Shown here: piece after piece, positions 1 to 5,983 of the stretch
Layout of the letters: each line of letters begins with the position of its first letter
Position numbering within the stretch: the first letter of the stretch is position 1
NCBI GenBank assembly: GCA_964512045.1
Contig: CAZEJK010000174.1
Coordinates: forward strand, 1-10,707
DNA: 10,707 bases
Source of the DNA: CAZEJK01 sp964512045
GTDB taxonomy: Bacteria > Acidobacteriota > Thermoanaerobaculia > Thermoanaerobaculales > Sulfomarinibacteraceae
Reading direction: 5' to 3'
Notes under the pieces: generated by a model
The model's input: only the letters and a program-made list of their open reading frames with translations
What the model was told of the DNA's origin: nothing
Database searches by the model: none
Translations under genes and position numbers: made by a program

Positions 1-26
1 CGGGCGCTCGGTCTCGAGCGTGCGAG

Positions 27-31
27 GGAGG
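27..31 (+). promoter_or_regulatory. Ribosome binding site of alr
   Basis: GGAGG, 7 nt before the ATG at 39. It favours that ATG over the adjacent TTG at 36 (4 nt) and over the out-of-frame ATG at 32. Confidence 0.7.
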
Positions 32-38
32 ATGGTTG

Positions 39-1208
39 ATGGTCACGGCGCCGCAACCGACCTCGACGATCGAGCTGAGCCGCTCGGCGCTGCGGCGCAA
101 CCTGACGTTTATCGAGAAGTGGATCGGTCCGTCGGTCCGTCTGTGTGCGGTGATCAAGGGTAACGCATACGGCCACGGGATCGAGCCGTTCGTGCAGATG
201 GCCGCTGGCCTCGGTGTCCGGCACTTCGGCGTCTTCGATGCGTATGAGGCGGCGCGGGTCGTCGCGTCGAAGCCGCGAGACGATGTCGATGTCATGATCA
301 TGGGGTCGATCGCCTCCTCAGAGCTCCCGTGGGCGGTGCATCACGGGGTCGAGGTGTACGTGTTCGACCTGGATCGGTTGCGCGGGATGATCGCCGCGGC
401 CAGGGAGGCGGACCGACCGGCACGGATCCATCTCGAGGTGGAGACGGGGCTGAACCGGACCGGTTTCTCCGAGGAGGAGCTGGATGAGGCGGTGGCGCTG
501 ATCCGCGGTGCGCAGCAGCACGTCGTGGTGGAAGGCGTATGCACACATTTTGCCGGCGCCGAGAGCATTAGCAACTACCTGAGGATTCAACGCCAGATCG
601 AGCGGTTCAGCTCGGCGAGCGAGCGCCTCGAGCATGCGGGAGTTCACCCGATTCGGCGCCATACGGCGTGCTCGGCGGCGGCGTTGACCTACCCGGAGAC
701 GGTTTTCGACATGGTGCGCTTCGGGATCGTCATGTACGGCTACTGGCCGAGCCCCGAGACTCGAATCCACTACCTGCGCCTGTCCGGTGAGCTGTCCGCC
801 AATCCGCTGCGGCGTCTCATCCGTTGGAAGAGCCGTGTGATGGATGTGAAGCGAGTCTCGGCCGGCGAGTTCGTGGGTTACGGAACGACCTACATCGCAG
901 CACGGGACACGGTCGTGGCCACGGTGCCGGTGGGCTACTCCCACGGTTACGCGCGAGCGCTGTCGAACCAGGGCAGGGTCCTGGTCCGCGGCAAACGGGT
1001 TCCCGTCATCGGGATCGTCAACATGAACCTCATGATCATCAACGTTTCCTCAGCTCGGAACGTTGAGCCGGGCGATGAGGTTGTGTTGATCGGGTCGCAG
1101 CGATCTGCGAGTATTCCTGTCAGCTCGTTCGCCGAGCTGTCGAACCAGCTCAACTATGAGCTGCTCACGCGGCTGCCCCGCGATATACCGAGGGACGTCG
1201 TCAGATAG
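39..1208 (+). CDS. alr: Alanine racemase (PLP-dependent, fold type III)
   Basis: Interconverts L- and D-alanine in the cytoplasm, supplying D-alanine for peptidoglycan. The PLP-lysine motif AVIKGNAYGHG is near the N-terminus (Lys40 counted from this ATG). The phosphate-site segment HTACSAA and the RFGIVMYG segment (Arg227) lie mid-protein, and the GYG motif with the second catalytic base Tyr281 opens the C-terminal beta domain. At 389 aa it has normal family length. I chose the ATG at 39 because GGAGG at 27-31 sits 7 nt upstream; an in-frame TTG directly before it (36) would be too close. Odd points: the usual C-M-D-Q/M motif reads N-M-N-L (Met329, Asn330), so the conserved Asp is Asn, and the loop after YGYWPSPE seems several residues longer than usual. 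A D-serine or broader racemase specificity is possible. Upstream context is cut by the window edge; infC follows after 59 bp. Confidence 0.93.
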   Translation: MVTAPQPTSTIELSRSALRRNLTFIEKWIGPSVRLCAVIKGNAYGHGIEPFVQMAAGLGVRHFGVFDAYEAARVVASKPRDDVDVMIMGSIASSELPWAVHHGVEVYVFDLDRLRGMIAAAREADRPARIHLEVETGLNRTGFSEEELDEAVALIRGAQQHVVVEGVCTHFAGAESISNYLRIQRQIERFSSASERLEHAGVHPIRRHTACSAAALTYPETVFDMVRFGIVMYGYWPSPETRIHYLRLSGELSANPLRRLIRWKSRVMDVKRVSAGEFVGYGTTYIAARDTVVATVPVGYSHGYARALSNQGRVLVRGKRVPVIGIVNMNLMIINVSSARNVEPGDEVVLIGSQRSASIPVSSFAELSNQLNYELLTRLPRDIPRDVVR

Positions 1209-1267
1209 CGACCGATCGATCCGGGGCAGTGATCCATGAACAGGCAACAGGGAGGTGAGCTATCCGA

Positions 1268-1819
1268 GTGAGAAAGAAGCTGTTTCGTGAACCACCGCCA
1301 CAGCCGGAGCATCGGGTCAACGAGAGGATCCGGATCTCTCCGGTCCGCCTTGTCGGCGAGGACGGCCAGCAAGTGGGCGTCGTCCCGGTCGAGGAAGCTC
1401 GCGCCATCGCGCATGACCACGGTCAAGACCTGGTGGAGGTCGCGCCCAACGTGCGTCCACCGGTCTGCCGCGTCATGGACTACCAGCGCTGGAAGTTCGA
1501 GCAGGACAAGAAGGCCAAGTCGGCCAAGAAGCAGCAGCACCAGATCGACATCAAAGAGGTCAAGTTCCGACCGAACATCTCGGATCACGATTTCTTGACG
1601 AAGGTCCGGAATGCGCGCAAGTTCCTCGAGAAGGGGCAGCACGTCAAGCTGACGATCATGTTCCGGCGGCGCGAGATGCGTCGCCCGGAGAACGGCTACG
1701 AGCTCCTGCGTCGGGCCGTCGACGAGCTGGACGGTATTGCGGTCACGGAACGCGAGCCGCCCTCCAAGATGGAGGGCCGGGATCTCACGATGGTAGTGAA
1801 ACCGGCACCGGAGCAGTGA
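1268..1819 (+). CDS. infC: Translation initiation factor IF-3
   Basis: Binds the 30S subunit, prevents premature 50S joining and proofreads start codon and initiator tRNA. The 183-aa length matches the family (about 180). The N-domain begins with RVNERIR (residues 16-22) and carries DLVEVAP and PPVCRVMDY (54-72). A Lys-rich helical linker (about 73-92) follows, then the C-domain from IKEVKFRP to PSKMEGRDLTMVVKP. Translation starts at GTG with GGAGGT at 1251-1256, 11 nt upstream. Many bacteria use AUU here for autoregulation, so that control is not evident. Odd points: the near-invariant FRGRE of the C-domain reads FRRRE (132-136), DYGKF reads DYQRW, and rpmI and rplT do not follow. It is preceded by alr and followed 6 bp later by a sugar kinase, so co-transcription with the kinase is likely. 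The window does not show whether a second infC exists. Confidence 0.95.
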   Translation: MRKKLFREPPPQPEHRVNERIRISPVRLVGEDGQQVGVVPVEEARAIAHDHGQDLVEVAPNVRPPVCRVMDYQRWKFEQDKKAKSAKKQQHQIDIKEVKFRPNISDHDFLTKVRNARKFLEKGQHVKLTIMFRRREMRRPENGYELLRRAVDELDGIAVTEREPPSKMEGRDLTMVVKPAPEQ

Positions 1820-1825
1820 CCCTGG

Positions 1826-2758
1826 ATGATATCCCCGAACGACGTGATAACGGTGGCAGAACGAGCGCTCTACGGTCGCCCGGTGGTGATTGGCGATGCG
1901 GTCGTGGGCGAGTTTCCGGACGGGGCTCGAGTCGTTGGCGGCTCCGCCCTGAACGTTGCGGTGCACCTTCGCGCACTCGGCCATGACCCACTTCTGATCA
2001 CGCGAGTCGGTGCGGATCGCGACGGTGACAGGGTCATGGAGGCGCTGCGCACGAGCGGCGTGAATGTGGTGGGGGTTCAGACGGACGTGGAAACGCCCAC
2101 CGGCCGGGCCGTGGTACAGGTGCGCTCTGGTCAGCCGGTCGTCGAGATCCGAGGTCCGCAGGCCCACGAGCAGCTGGATCCGACAGAGGCTGCTGCTGCC
2201 GTGACTGCAGCAGGGGGTGAGCTGCTCGTGCACTCAACAGTGCTGGCGCGAACAGAAGCGAGCTGGGATGCCTTGCAGCGTCTCCGTGCCGCGGTGGCAC
2301 TCCCGGTGTTCCTCGATCTCGACGTGGCGAGACCGTGGTGCCGCGACGAGAGTGTCCGCTCGAGCCTGCTCGGCACCCGATGGTTGAAGCTCGCCGACAC
2401 CGATCTCGATGCAGTCTGTGGCGCGCTCAGGATCGAGCCGGGAGGCAGTGCTGTGGAGACGGCGTGCTTGATACTGGGCCGTTGTGCCCTGGACATGGTC
2501 CTCGTCACCCGCGCAGACGGCGCCGTTGTGGTGGGTCGCGGCGAGAAGGCGGCGGTCAACACCACCAACGGTCGCCCCGTCACCGATGCGGGGCGGATCG
2601 GAGACGCCATGACGGCCGGCGCGGTGTCCGGAGTGCTCCGGGGCGTGGCGATCGCCGATGTGGCGCGCGAGTCGCTGGGCGCGGCAGGCACCGTGCTCGG
2701 CGGCGCGTCGATCGACCTTGGCGCCGGCGTCCGCGAGCTCGAGGTCGTCTCCGTATAG
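1826..2758 (+). CDS. PfkB-family carbohydrate kinase, fructokinase-like
   Basis: Cytoplasmic ATP-dependent sugar or nucleoside kinase of the ribokinase/PfkB fold. The N-terminal substrate signature is clear (GEFPDGARVVGGSALNVAVH, residues 28-47), followed by TRVGADRDGDRV, the PTGRA segment, and DLDVARPWC (164-172), which corresponds to the DxNLRPPxW region of fructokinases. The C-terminal PfkB signature carries Asp260 as expected catalytic base, but the canonical GAGD anion-hole motif reads RIGD (257-260). Activity may therefore be altered or lost. Length (310 aa) is normal. About 18 residues precede the conserved fold and only GGAG at 1810-1813 (12 nt away) serves the ATG, so GTG codons at 1844 or 1853 are alternative starts. 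The 6-bp gap after infC suggests one transcript. The sugar substrate cannot be read from the sequence. Confidence 0.85.
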   Translation: MISPNDVITVAERALYGRPVVIGDAVVGEFPDGARVVGGSALNVAVHLRALGHDPLLITRVGADRDGDRVMEALRTSGVNVVGVQTDVETPTGRAVVQVRSGQPVVEIRGPQAHEQLDPTEAAAAVTAAGGELLVHSTVLARTEASWDALQRLRAAVALPVFLDLDVARPWCRDESVRSSLLGTRWLKLADTDLDAVCGALRIEPGGSAVETACLILGRCALDMVLVTRADGAVVVGRGEKAAVNTTNGRPVTDAGRIGDAMTAGAVSGVLRGVAIADVARESLGAAGTVLGGASIDLGAGVRELEVVSV

Positions 2759-2954
2759 CTTTGCCTCCCGGCTCGTCCGGGATCCGTACTCTGGCGCGAG
2801 TGTTGCGCCTGCGGAGGTCAGCGGCATCACCGCCGGGATCATCGAAAAGAGGGGTACTCTCGCCGGGGCCGGGATGCGCCGGCGTCGCTCCTGCGAGTGA
2901 GACTGTGTGGCAGCGGGAGCTCATGCGCAAGCACCAGTGCCTGCCGCGGCCGCG
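2759..2954. other. Convergent intergenic spacer
   Basis: Spacer of 196 bp between the 3' ends of the sugar kinase (+) and the MarR regulator (-). It holds the hairpins at 2766-2782 and 2793-2809. Near 2845-2860 the minus strand reads a 4-bp stem followed by TTTT, a weak candidate end for the regulator transcript. I saw no convincing gene or RNA. Confidence 0.5.
2766..2782 (+). terminator. Short GC hairpin after the sugar kinase gene
   Basis: TCCCGG and CCGGGA form a 6-bp stem with a 5-nt loop, beginning 8 bp after the kinase stop codon. No T run follows, so it is not a classical intrinsic terminator. It may be an RNA 3'-end structure or chance in GC-rich DNA. A second hairpin, GGCGC-N7-GCGCC, lies at 2793-2809. 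Confidence 0.3.
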
Positions 2955-3506
2955 TTAGCTCTTGACGGAGCGGTGTTTGAACCGGTACTCGTGGTTGTTG
3001 CTCTCCGGACAGTGCGGTGCCAACGGTCCTGTCGCCAGGATCGGACCGGCCGAGAGATCATGTGCCTCCATCAGCTGCACGATGGTCTCCAACGATGCCA
3101 GGATCTGCCGCTGATGCTCTTCTGGTAGCGTGCCAAGCCCCTCGATGAAGTGCTCCTGAAGTAACGGTGGTGCGCCGGCGAGGATCGAGCGCCCATGAGC
3201 CGTGGCTGCCACCGAGACTCTTCGCCTGTCCTCGGTGGATCGGTGCCGGATGGCCAGGTGTCGTCGCTCCAGCCGATCGACGATTCCCGTGACGGTGGCC
3301 TGCGAAAGGTGGACCGTCCGGGCAAGATCCCCGATGTTGATGACATCGTGCTTGGCGATCTCTTTGAGAACCAGAAGCTGTGGTCCAGTCAATCCGTACC
3401 GCTGGGTGAGATCGCGCGAGTGCAGATCGATCGCGCGGATGATACGCCGTAACGCTTGCACGACGTGCGTCGTGATGGAATCCCCTTGAGACGTGGTGGT
3501 CATCAT
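2955..3506 (-). CDS. MarR-family transcriptional regulator
   Basis: Winged-helix DNA-binding protein of 183 aa that probably acts as a dimer. The N-terminal dimer helix region (ITTHVVQALRRIIRAIDLHSRDL) leads into the HTH: INIGDLARTVHLSQATVTGIVDRLERR (about 57-82), with the wing STEDRRRVSVAATAHG (90-105). C-terminal helices follow, ending in a tail with the only cysteine (Cys166) among several His residues. The start is the first of two adjacent ATGs (3504-3506), with GAGGA at 3513-3517 correctly spaced. The open frame extends 52 codons further upstream, but that extension lacks family similarity. It is transcribed away from the respiratory operon, the usual layout for a local regulator controlling itself and its neighbour. 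The ligand or redox signal is unknown. Confidence 0.88.
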   Translation of the reverse strand: MMTTTSQGDSITTHVVQALRRIIRAIDLHSRDLTQRYGLTGPQLLVLKEIAKHDVINIGDLARTVHLSQATVTGIVDRLERRHLAIRHRSTEDRRRVSVAATAHGRSILAGAPPLLQEHFIEGLGTLPEEHQRQILASLETIVQLMEAHDLSAGPILATGPLAPHCPESNNHEYRFKHRSVKS

Positions 3507-3512
3507 GGTCTG

Positions 3513-3517
3513 TCCTC
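3513..3517 (-). promoter_or_regulatory. Ribosome binding site of the MarR gene
   Basis: GAGGA on the minus strand, 6 nt before the ATG at 3506. It fixes the start and argues against the upstream in-frame ATG codons ending at 3662. Confidence 0.6.
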
Positions 3518-3547
3518 GGGCCGTAGCCCCCGGACAGGAGCCTACGT

Positions 3548-3569
3548 GGTTGCATGCCGCGGAGCAACC
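3548..3569. promoter_or_regulatory. Inverted repeat, candidate autoregulatory operator of the MarR gene
   Basis: GGTTGC-N10-GCAACC, two perfect 6-bp arms, about 40 bp upstream of the MarR start codon. The half-site TTGC/GCAA recurs in the dyads at 3922 and 3958. Size and position fit a MarR dimer operator, but binding is inferred. Confidence 0.4.
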
Positions 3570-3921
3570 CTGACGTCCGGCCGCCGTGCGCCTGGCAGGT
3601 CCGGCTGCTGCCGAAAATGTACCGAAAGCGTAACAGGAAGCGTCCGAGATCGACGCCATCATGGATGCACAGGGTCACCTCGTGGGGCGGAGGTCCCGTC
3701 TGTGGCGGGAATCGAGCACGATGCGCCACTATGGGCATGGACCATGACGTTATCGGGCTCTTCTCAGCTCGGCGTGCGCCGTGGTGGGAGCTGACTGTTA
3801 CGATCGGGTTACGTTCTTCGGTTTCGCCGGAGTGACCAGCGCAGCTGCCGGGGGTGCTGGTGGGACGCGCAGCCGATTGAAGGGGCTCCGTAGGTATGTT
3901 CGCCATCAAAGAAACCGTCGA

Positions 3922-3930
3922 TTGCGGCAA
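3922..3930. promoter_or_regulatory. Dyad TTGCGGCAA, candidate operator 1
   Basis: TTGC-G-GCAA is a perfect dyad around one central base and overlaps the candidate -35 hexamer. A near copy lies 36 bp downstream. Confidence 0.35.
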
Positions 3931-3950
3931 CCCGAGCATGCTTTGATAAC
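3922..3950 (+). promoter_or_regulatory. Candidate sigma70-type promoter of the tmc/hmc-like operon
   Basis: TTGCGG (3922-3927), a 17-bp spacer and GATAAC (3945-3950), each matching 4 of 6 consensus positions, in the most AT-rich part of the intergenic region. It would give a leader of roughly 85 nt before the ATG at 4042. No better promoter facing right was seen. Confidence 0.4.
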
Positions 3951-3957
3951 TACTCAA

Positions 3958-3966
3958 TTGCCGTAA
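3958..3966. promoter_or_regulatory. Near-dyad TTGCCGTAA, candidate operator 2
   Basis: It differs by one base from the reverse complement of the dyad at 3922-3930 and lies just after the candidate -10. A repressor bound here would block initiation. The overlapping TTGA-N7-TCAA (3943-3957), across the -10, is a further possible site. Confidence 0.35.
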
Positions 3967-4041
3967 TGAGCACGGAATAGCTCTTGCTTTGAGCTGTGCG
4001 GACGAGCATGACGGCTCGCACCAAGGAGTCACGGAGGCGAC

Positions 4042-5304
4042 ATGCGGGAGGTTGCGACCTGGAACTGGGAGAAGGGCACGACGGCTTCGGTCGACCTGGG
4101 AAAGATCCGCGAGGAGTACGACCAGGTCCACGAGCTGGTCGTGAGCGATGACGGCGAACGGATCGCAATGCCGGTGGTGGCCGAGGACGAGACGTTCCGC
4201 GTCTGCGTCAACGGCTCACCGTGGGAGGGAGAGTACGAGAAGGCCTGGGACCTGCACTTCGGTCCAGACGGACGGCTGCGAGCCCTGGTTCGGATCGACG
4301 ACATGTGGACTGTGGCAGTCGACGGAGAGACCTGGCCGGGCGAGTGGGAGTTCGTCTGGGATACCCAGACGTCGGCGGATGGTTCGGTGATCGCTGCCCA
4401 GGTCAAGGACGAGATGGAGTACGCCATCGCCGTCAACGGGGAGCCGTGGGCGAGCAGGTACCCGGCCTGTCGCGGTTACGCGCTGTCATCTGACGGCTCC
4501 ACGGCGGCAGCGTTGATGCAGCTGCAGTCCCTGGCAGAGGGGGACATCTTTGGCTTTCTGGAGGGCGCCTGGGGCGTTGTCGTCAACGGCAAGCCCTGGG
4601 AGCAGCGGTTTATCAACGTCTGGGGTCCGGCGGTGACGCCAGACGGAAGCCGTGTCGCTGCCGAGGTCCGACTCGACATCTGCGACTACACCGTGGCCGA
4701 GGGTGGCGAGCCGTGGCCCACCCGTTTCGGTCTGGTGTGGGAGCCGCTGTGGCACGACGGTGCGCTGCTTGCACCGGTGAAGGCCAACGGTGGCTGGACA
4801 CTTGCGGAGAACGGTGAGCTGATCTGGGAGCGGCGGTACGTACAGCTCTGGAACCAGCGTGTGTCACCTGATGGGAGTCGGGTGGCGGCCGTGGTCAGCC
4901 CGTCGTTCACCCGTTGGACCGTGGCGGTCGACGACCAGCCGTGGGACCTGACGGTGTCGGATGTGGTCTTGCCTCCTGTCTTCTCGCTGGACTCGCAGCG
5001 GTTGGCGTCAGCGGTCCGCGATCAGGGGCGCTGGACGATCGCAGTGGACGGCCGCAAGTGGTCCGATGGCTTCGACATGGTGTGGGACCCAGTGTTCCAT
5101 CCAGACGGATCGGTGCTGGCAAAGGTCGAGCGCGCCGGTCAGTTCGCCATCGCCAAGGATGGAGCGATCTGGAGCCCGTGGTTCCAAGGGCTGCGCGAGC
5201 CGATCGTCTCACCGGACGGGAGCAAGGTCCTCGTGCGGTGCATCGAAAACGACGTCTACAGCCGGAAGGTCGTCCCGTACGGGACCACCTATTCGGACAA
5301 ATGA
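4042..5304 (+). CDS. tmcD: TmcD-like tryptophan-rich repeat (beta-propeller) protein
   Basis: A 420-aa soluble protein without signal peptide or membrane segment, so probably cytoplasmic. It consists almost wholly of 36-40-residue repeats of the form WTVAVDGxPW ... VWxP ... SPDGSRVAA. Repeat starts fall near residues 52, 89, 127, 177, 216, 252, 292, 331 and 368, with SPDGS-like turns between, as in TolB/WD-type propellers. It has about 25 Trp (6%). In Desulfovibrio the Tmc complex (TmcABCD) contains a Trp-rich subunit, TmcD, beside the CCG iron-sulfur protein and the cytochrome b. The same two partners follow here, so I infer a TmcD equivalent; its biochemical role is unknown even in Tmc. GGAGG at 4033-4037 serves the ATG. 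It is the first gene of the operon and ends 20 bp before the next. Confidence 0.75.
   Translation: MREVATWNWEKGTTASVDLGKIREEYDQVHELVVSDDGERIAMPVVAEDETFRVCVNGSPWEGEYEKAWDLHFGPDGRLRALVRIDDMWTVAVDGETWPGEWEFVWDTQTSADGSVIAAQVKDEMEYAIAVNGEPWASRYPACRGYALSSDGSTAAALMQLQSLAEGDIFGFLEGAWGVVVNGKPWEQRFINVWGPAVTPDGSRVAAEVRLDICDYTVAEGGEPWPTRFGLVWEPLWHDGALLAPVKANGGWTLAENGELIWERRYVQLWNQRVSPDGSRVAAVVSPSFTRWTVAVDDQPWDLTVSDVVLPPVFSLDSQRLASAVRDQGRWTIAVDGRKWSDGFDMVWDPVFHPDGSVLAKVERAGQFAIAKDGAIWSPWFQGLREPIVSPDGSKVLVRCIENDVYSRKVVPYGTTYSDK
4135..5241 (+). repeat. Nine to ten tandem protein repeats in the TmcD-like gene
   Basis: Protein-level tandem repeats, diverged at DNA level. The period is 36-40 residues except the third repeat, which is about 50 residues because of an insertion near residues 161-172. 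Ten SPDGS-type turns are countable (near residues 35, 74, 111, 150, 199, 238, 275, 315, 353 and 390). Confidence 0.7.
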
Positions 5305-5324
5305 GCTAGCCGAGGAGGCGAGGT

Positions 5325-5972
5325 ATGTACGAGCTCGTACGCGGGCCTCTGGTCTGGATCGCAGCGATTGTCTTTATTGGCGGCAGCATCTGGAGGATCA
5401 CGTCGCTGCTGTTGCTGGCCAGGAAGGACAAGGTGGTGTATCCGACCTTCGATCTCCACTACGGGTCCCGCTCGGTGGCGCACTGGCTGGTGCCGTTTGC
5501 GACGCGCAACATGCGCCTGCGGCCGGTCTTTACCGTGGTCTCGTTCGCGTTCCACATCTGCTTGCTGGTGACCCCGTTGTTCGTTATGGGCCACGCCGTT
5601 CTGTGGAAGCAGTCGTGGGGTATCCGGTGGTGGAGCCTTCCTCCCGTTGTCGCAGATGTGATGACGCTGGTGGTCATCTTTGGCTGCGTGTTCTTCCTGG
5701 TGCGTCGCCTGGTGGCGCCCGAGGTGCGGAACGTCACAACATGGTCGGACCCGGTGATCGTGCTGATCGTGATGGCGCCGTTCGTTACCGGCTTCCTGGC
5801 GCATCACCAGGTCCTGGCCTACCAGACGATGGTGACCGTTCACATCGTCACCGGAGCGCTCTGGCTGATCGCGATTCCGTTCACCCGGCTGTCGCACATG
5901 CTCTGGTTCCTGCTGACCCGTGCCTACATGGGCTCTGAGTTCGGAGCCGTGCGCCATGCGCGCGACTGGTGA
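5325..5972 (+). CDS. tmcC: NarI-like membrane cytochrome b subunit (TmcC/HmcE/DsrM type)
   Basis: Integral membrane protein of 215 aa with about five transmembrane helices (roughly 9-31, 68-90, 107-127, 143-163, 170-195). It probably carries two b haems and exchanges electrons with menaquinone. Candidate ligands are His77 and His90 in helix 2 and His173 and His191 in helix 5; the 18-residue gap of the last pair equals that of NarI His187/His205. It belongs with the cytochrome b subunits that pair with CCG iron-sulfur proteins (TmcC-TmcB, HmcE-HmcF, DsrM-DsrK); TmcC is chosen because a TmcD-like gene precedes it. GAGGAGG at 5312-5318 lies 6 nt before the ATG. The next start codon is 11 bp beyond its stop, so translational coupling is likely. 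Confidence 0.85.
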   Translation: MYELVRGPLVWIAAIVFIGGSIWRITSLLLLARKDKVVYPTFDLHYGSRSVAHWLVPFATRNMRLRPVFTVVSFAFHICLLVTPLFVMGHAVLWKQSWGIRWWSLPPVVADVMTLVVIFGCVFFLVRRLVAPEVRNVTTWSDPVIVLIVMAPFVTGFLAHHQVLAYQTMVTVHIVTGALWLIAIPFTRLSHMLWFLLTRAYMGSEFGAVRHARDW

Positions 5973-5983
5973 GGAGGGAGTGC

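Larger units (their letters stand above)
3507..4041. other. Divergent intergenic control region
   Basis: These 535 bp lie between the MarR gene (-) and the first gene of the respiratory operon (+). Short open frames exist here, but none has a ribosome site and a recognisable protein. The right third (about 3890-3990) is noticeably more AT-rich than its surroundings and contains the best promoter candidate. Other marks are an inverted repeat at 3548-3569, tandem CCGAAA at 3611 and 3622, tandem GTTACG at 3797 and 3808, and a small hairpin CGAGC-N6-GCTCG at 4003-4018 in the presumed leader. Confidence 0.6.

Noticed and set aside
1154..2233. Minus-strand open frame across infC and the kinase start
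   Set aside because: It spans two well-supported genes and reads as His/Arg/Leu-rich low-complexity sequence with no family resemblance.
2845..2862. Intrinsic terminator of the MarR gene on the minus strand
   Set aside because: A T run follows a hairpin, but the stem is only 4 bp and lies about 95 bp past the stop codon, too weak to call.
3507..3662. 52-residue N-terminal extension of the MarR protein
   Set aside because: The MarR fold begins after the ATG pair at 3501-3506, which has its own ribosome site; the extension resembles no MarR N-terminus and would cover the inverted repeat at 3548-3569.
3554..3835. Small + strand open frames in the divergent intergenic region
   Set aside because: No ribosome site, Arg/Trp/Cys-rich composition typical of random GC-rich translation, and overlap with likely regulatory elements.
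4135..5241. CRISPR or satellite DNA in the repeat-rich gene
   Set aside because: The repeats are at protein level within one continuous frame, diverged in DNA and without constant repeat-spacer structure.
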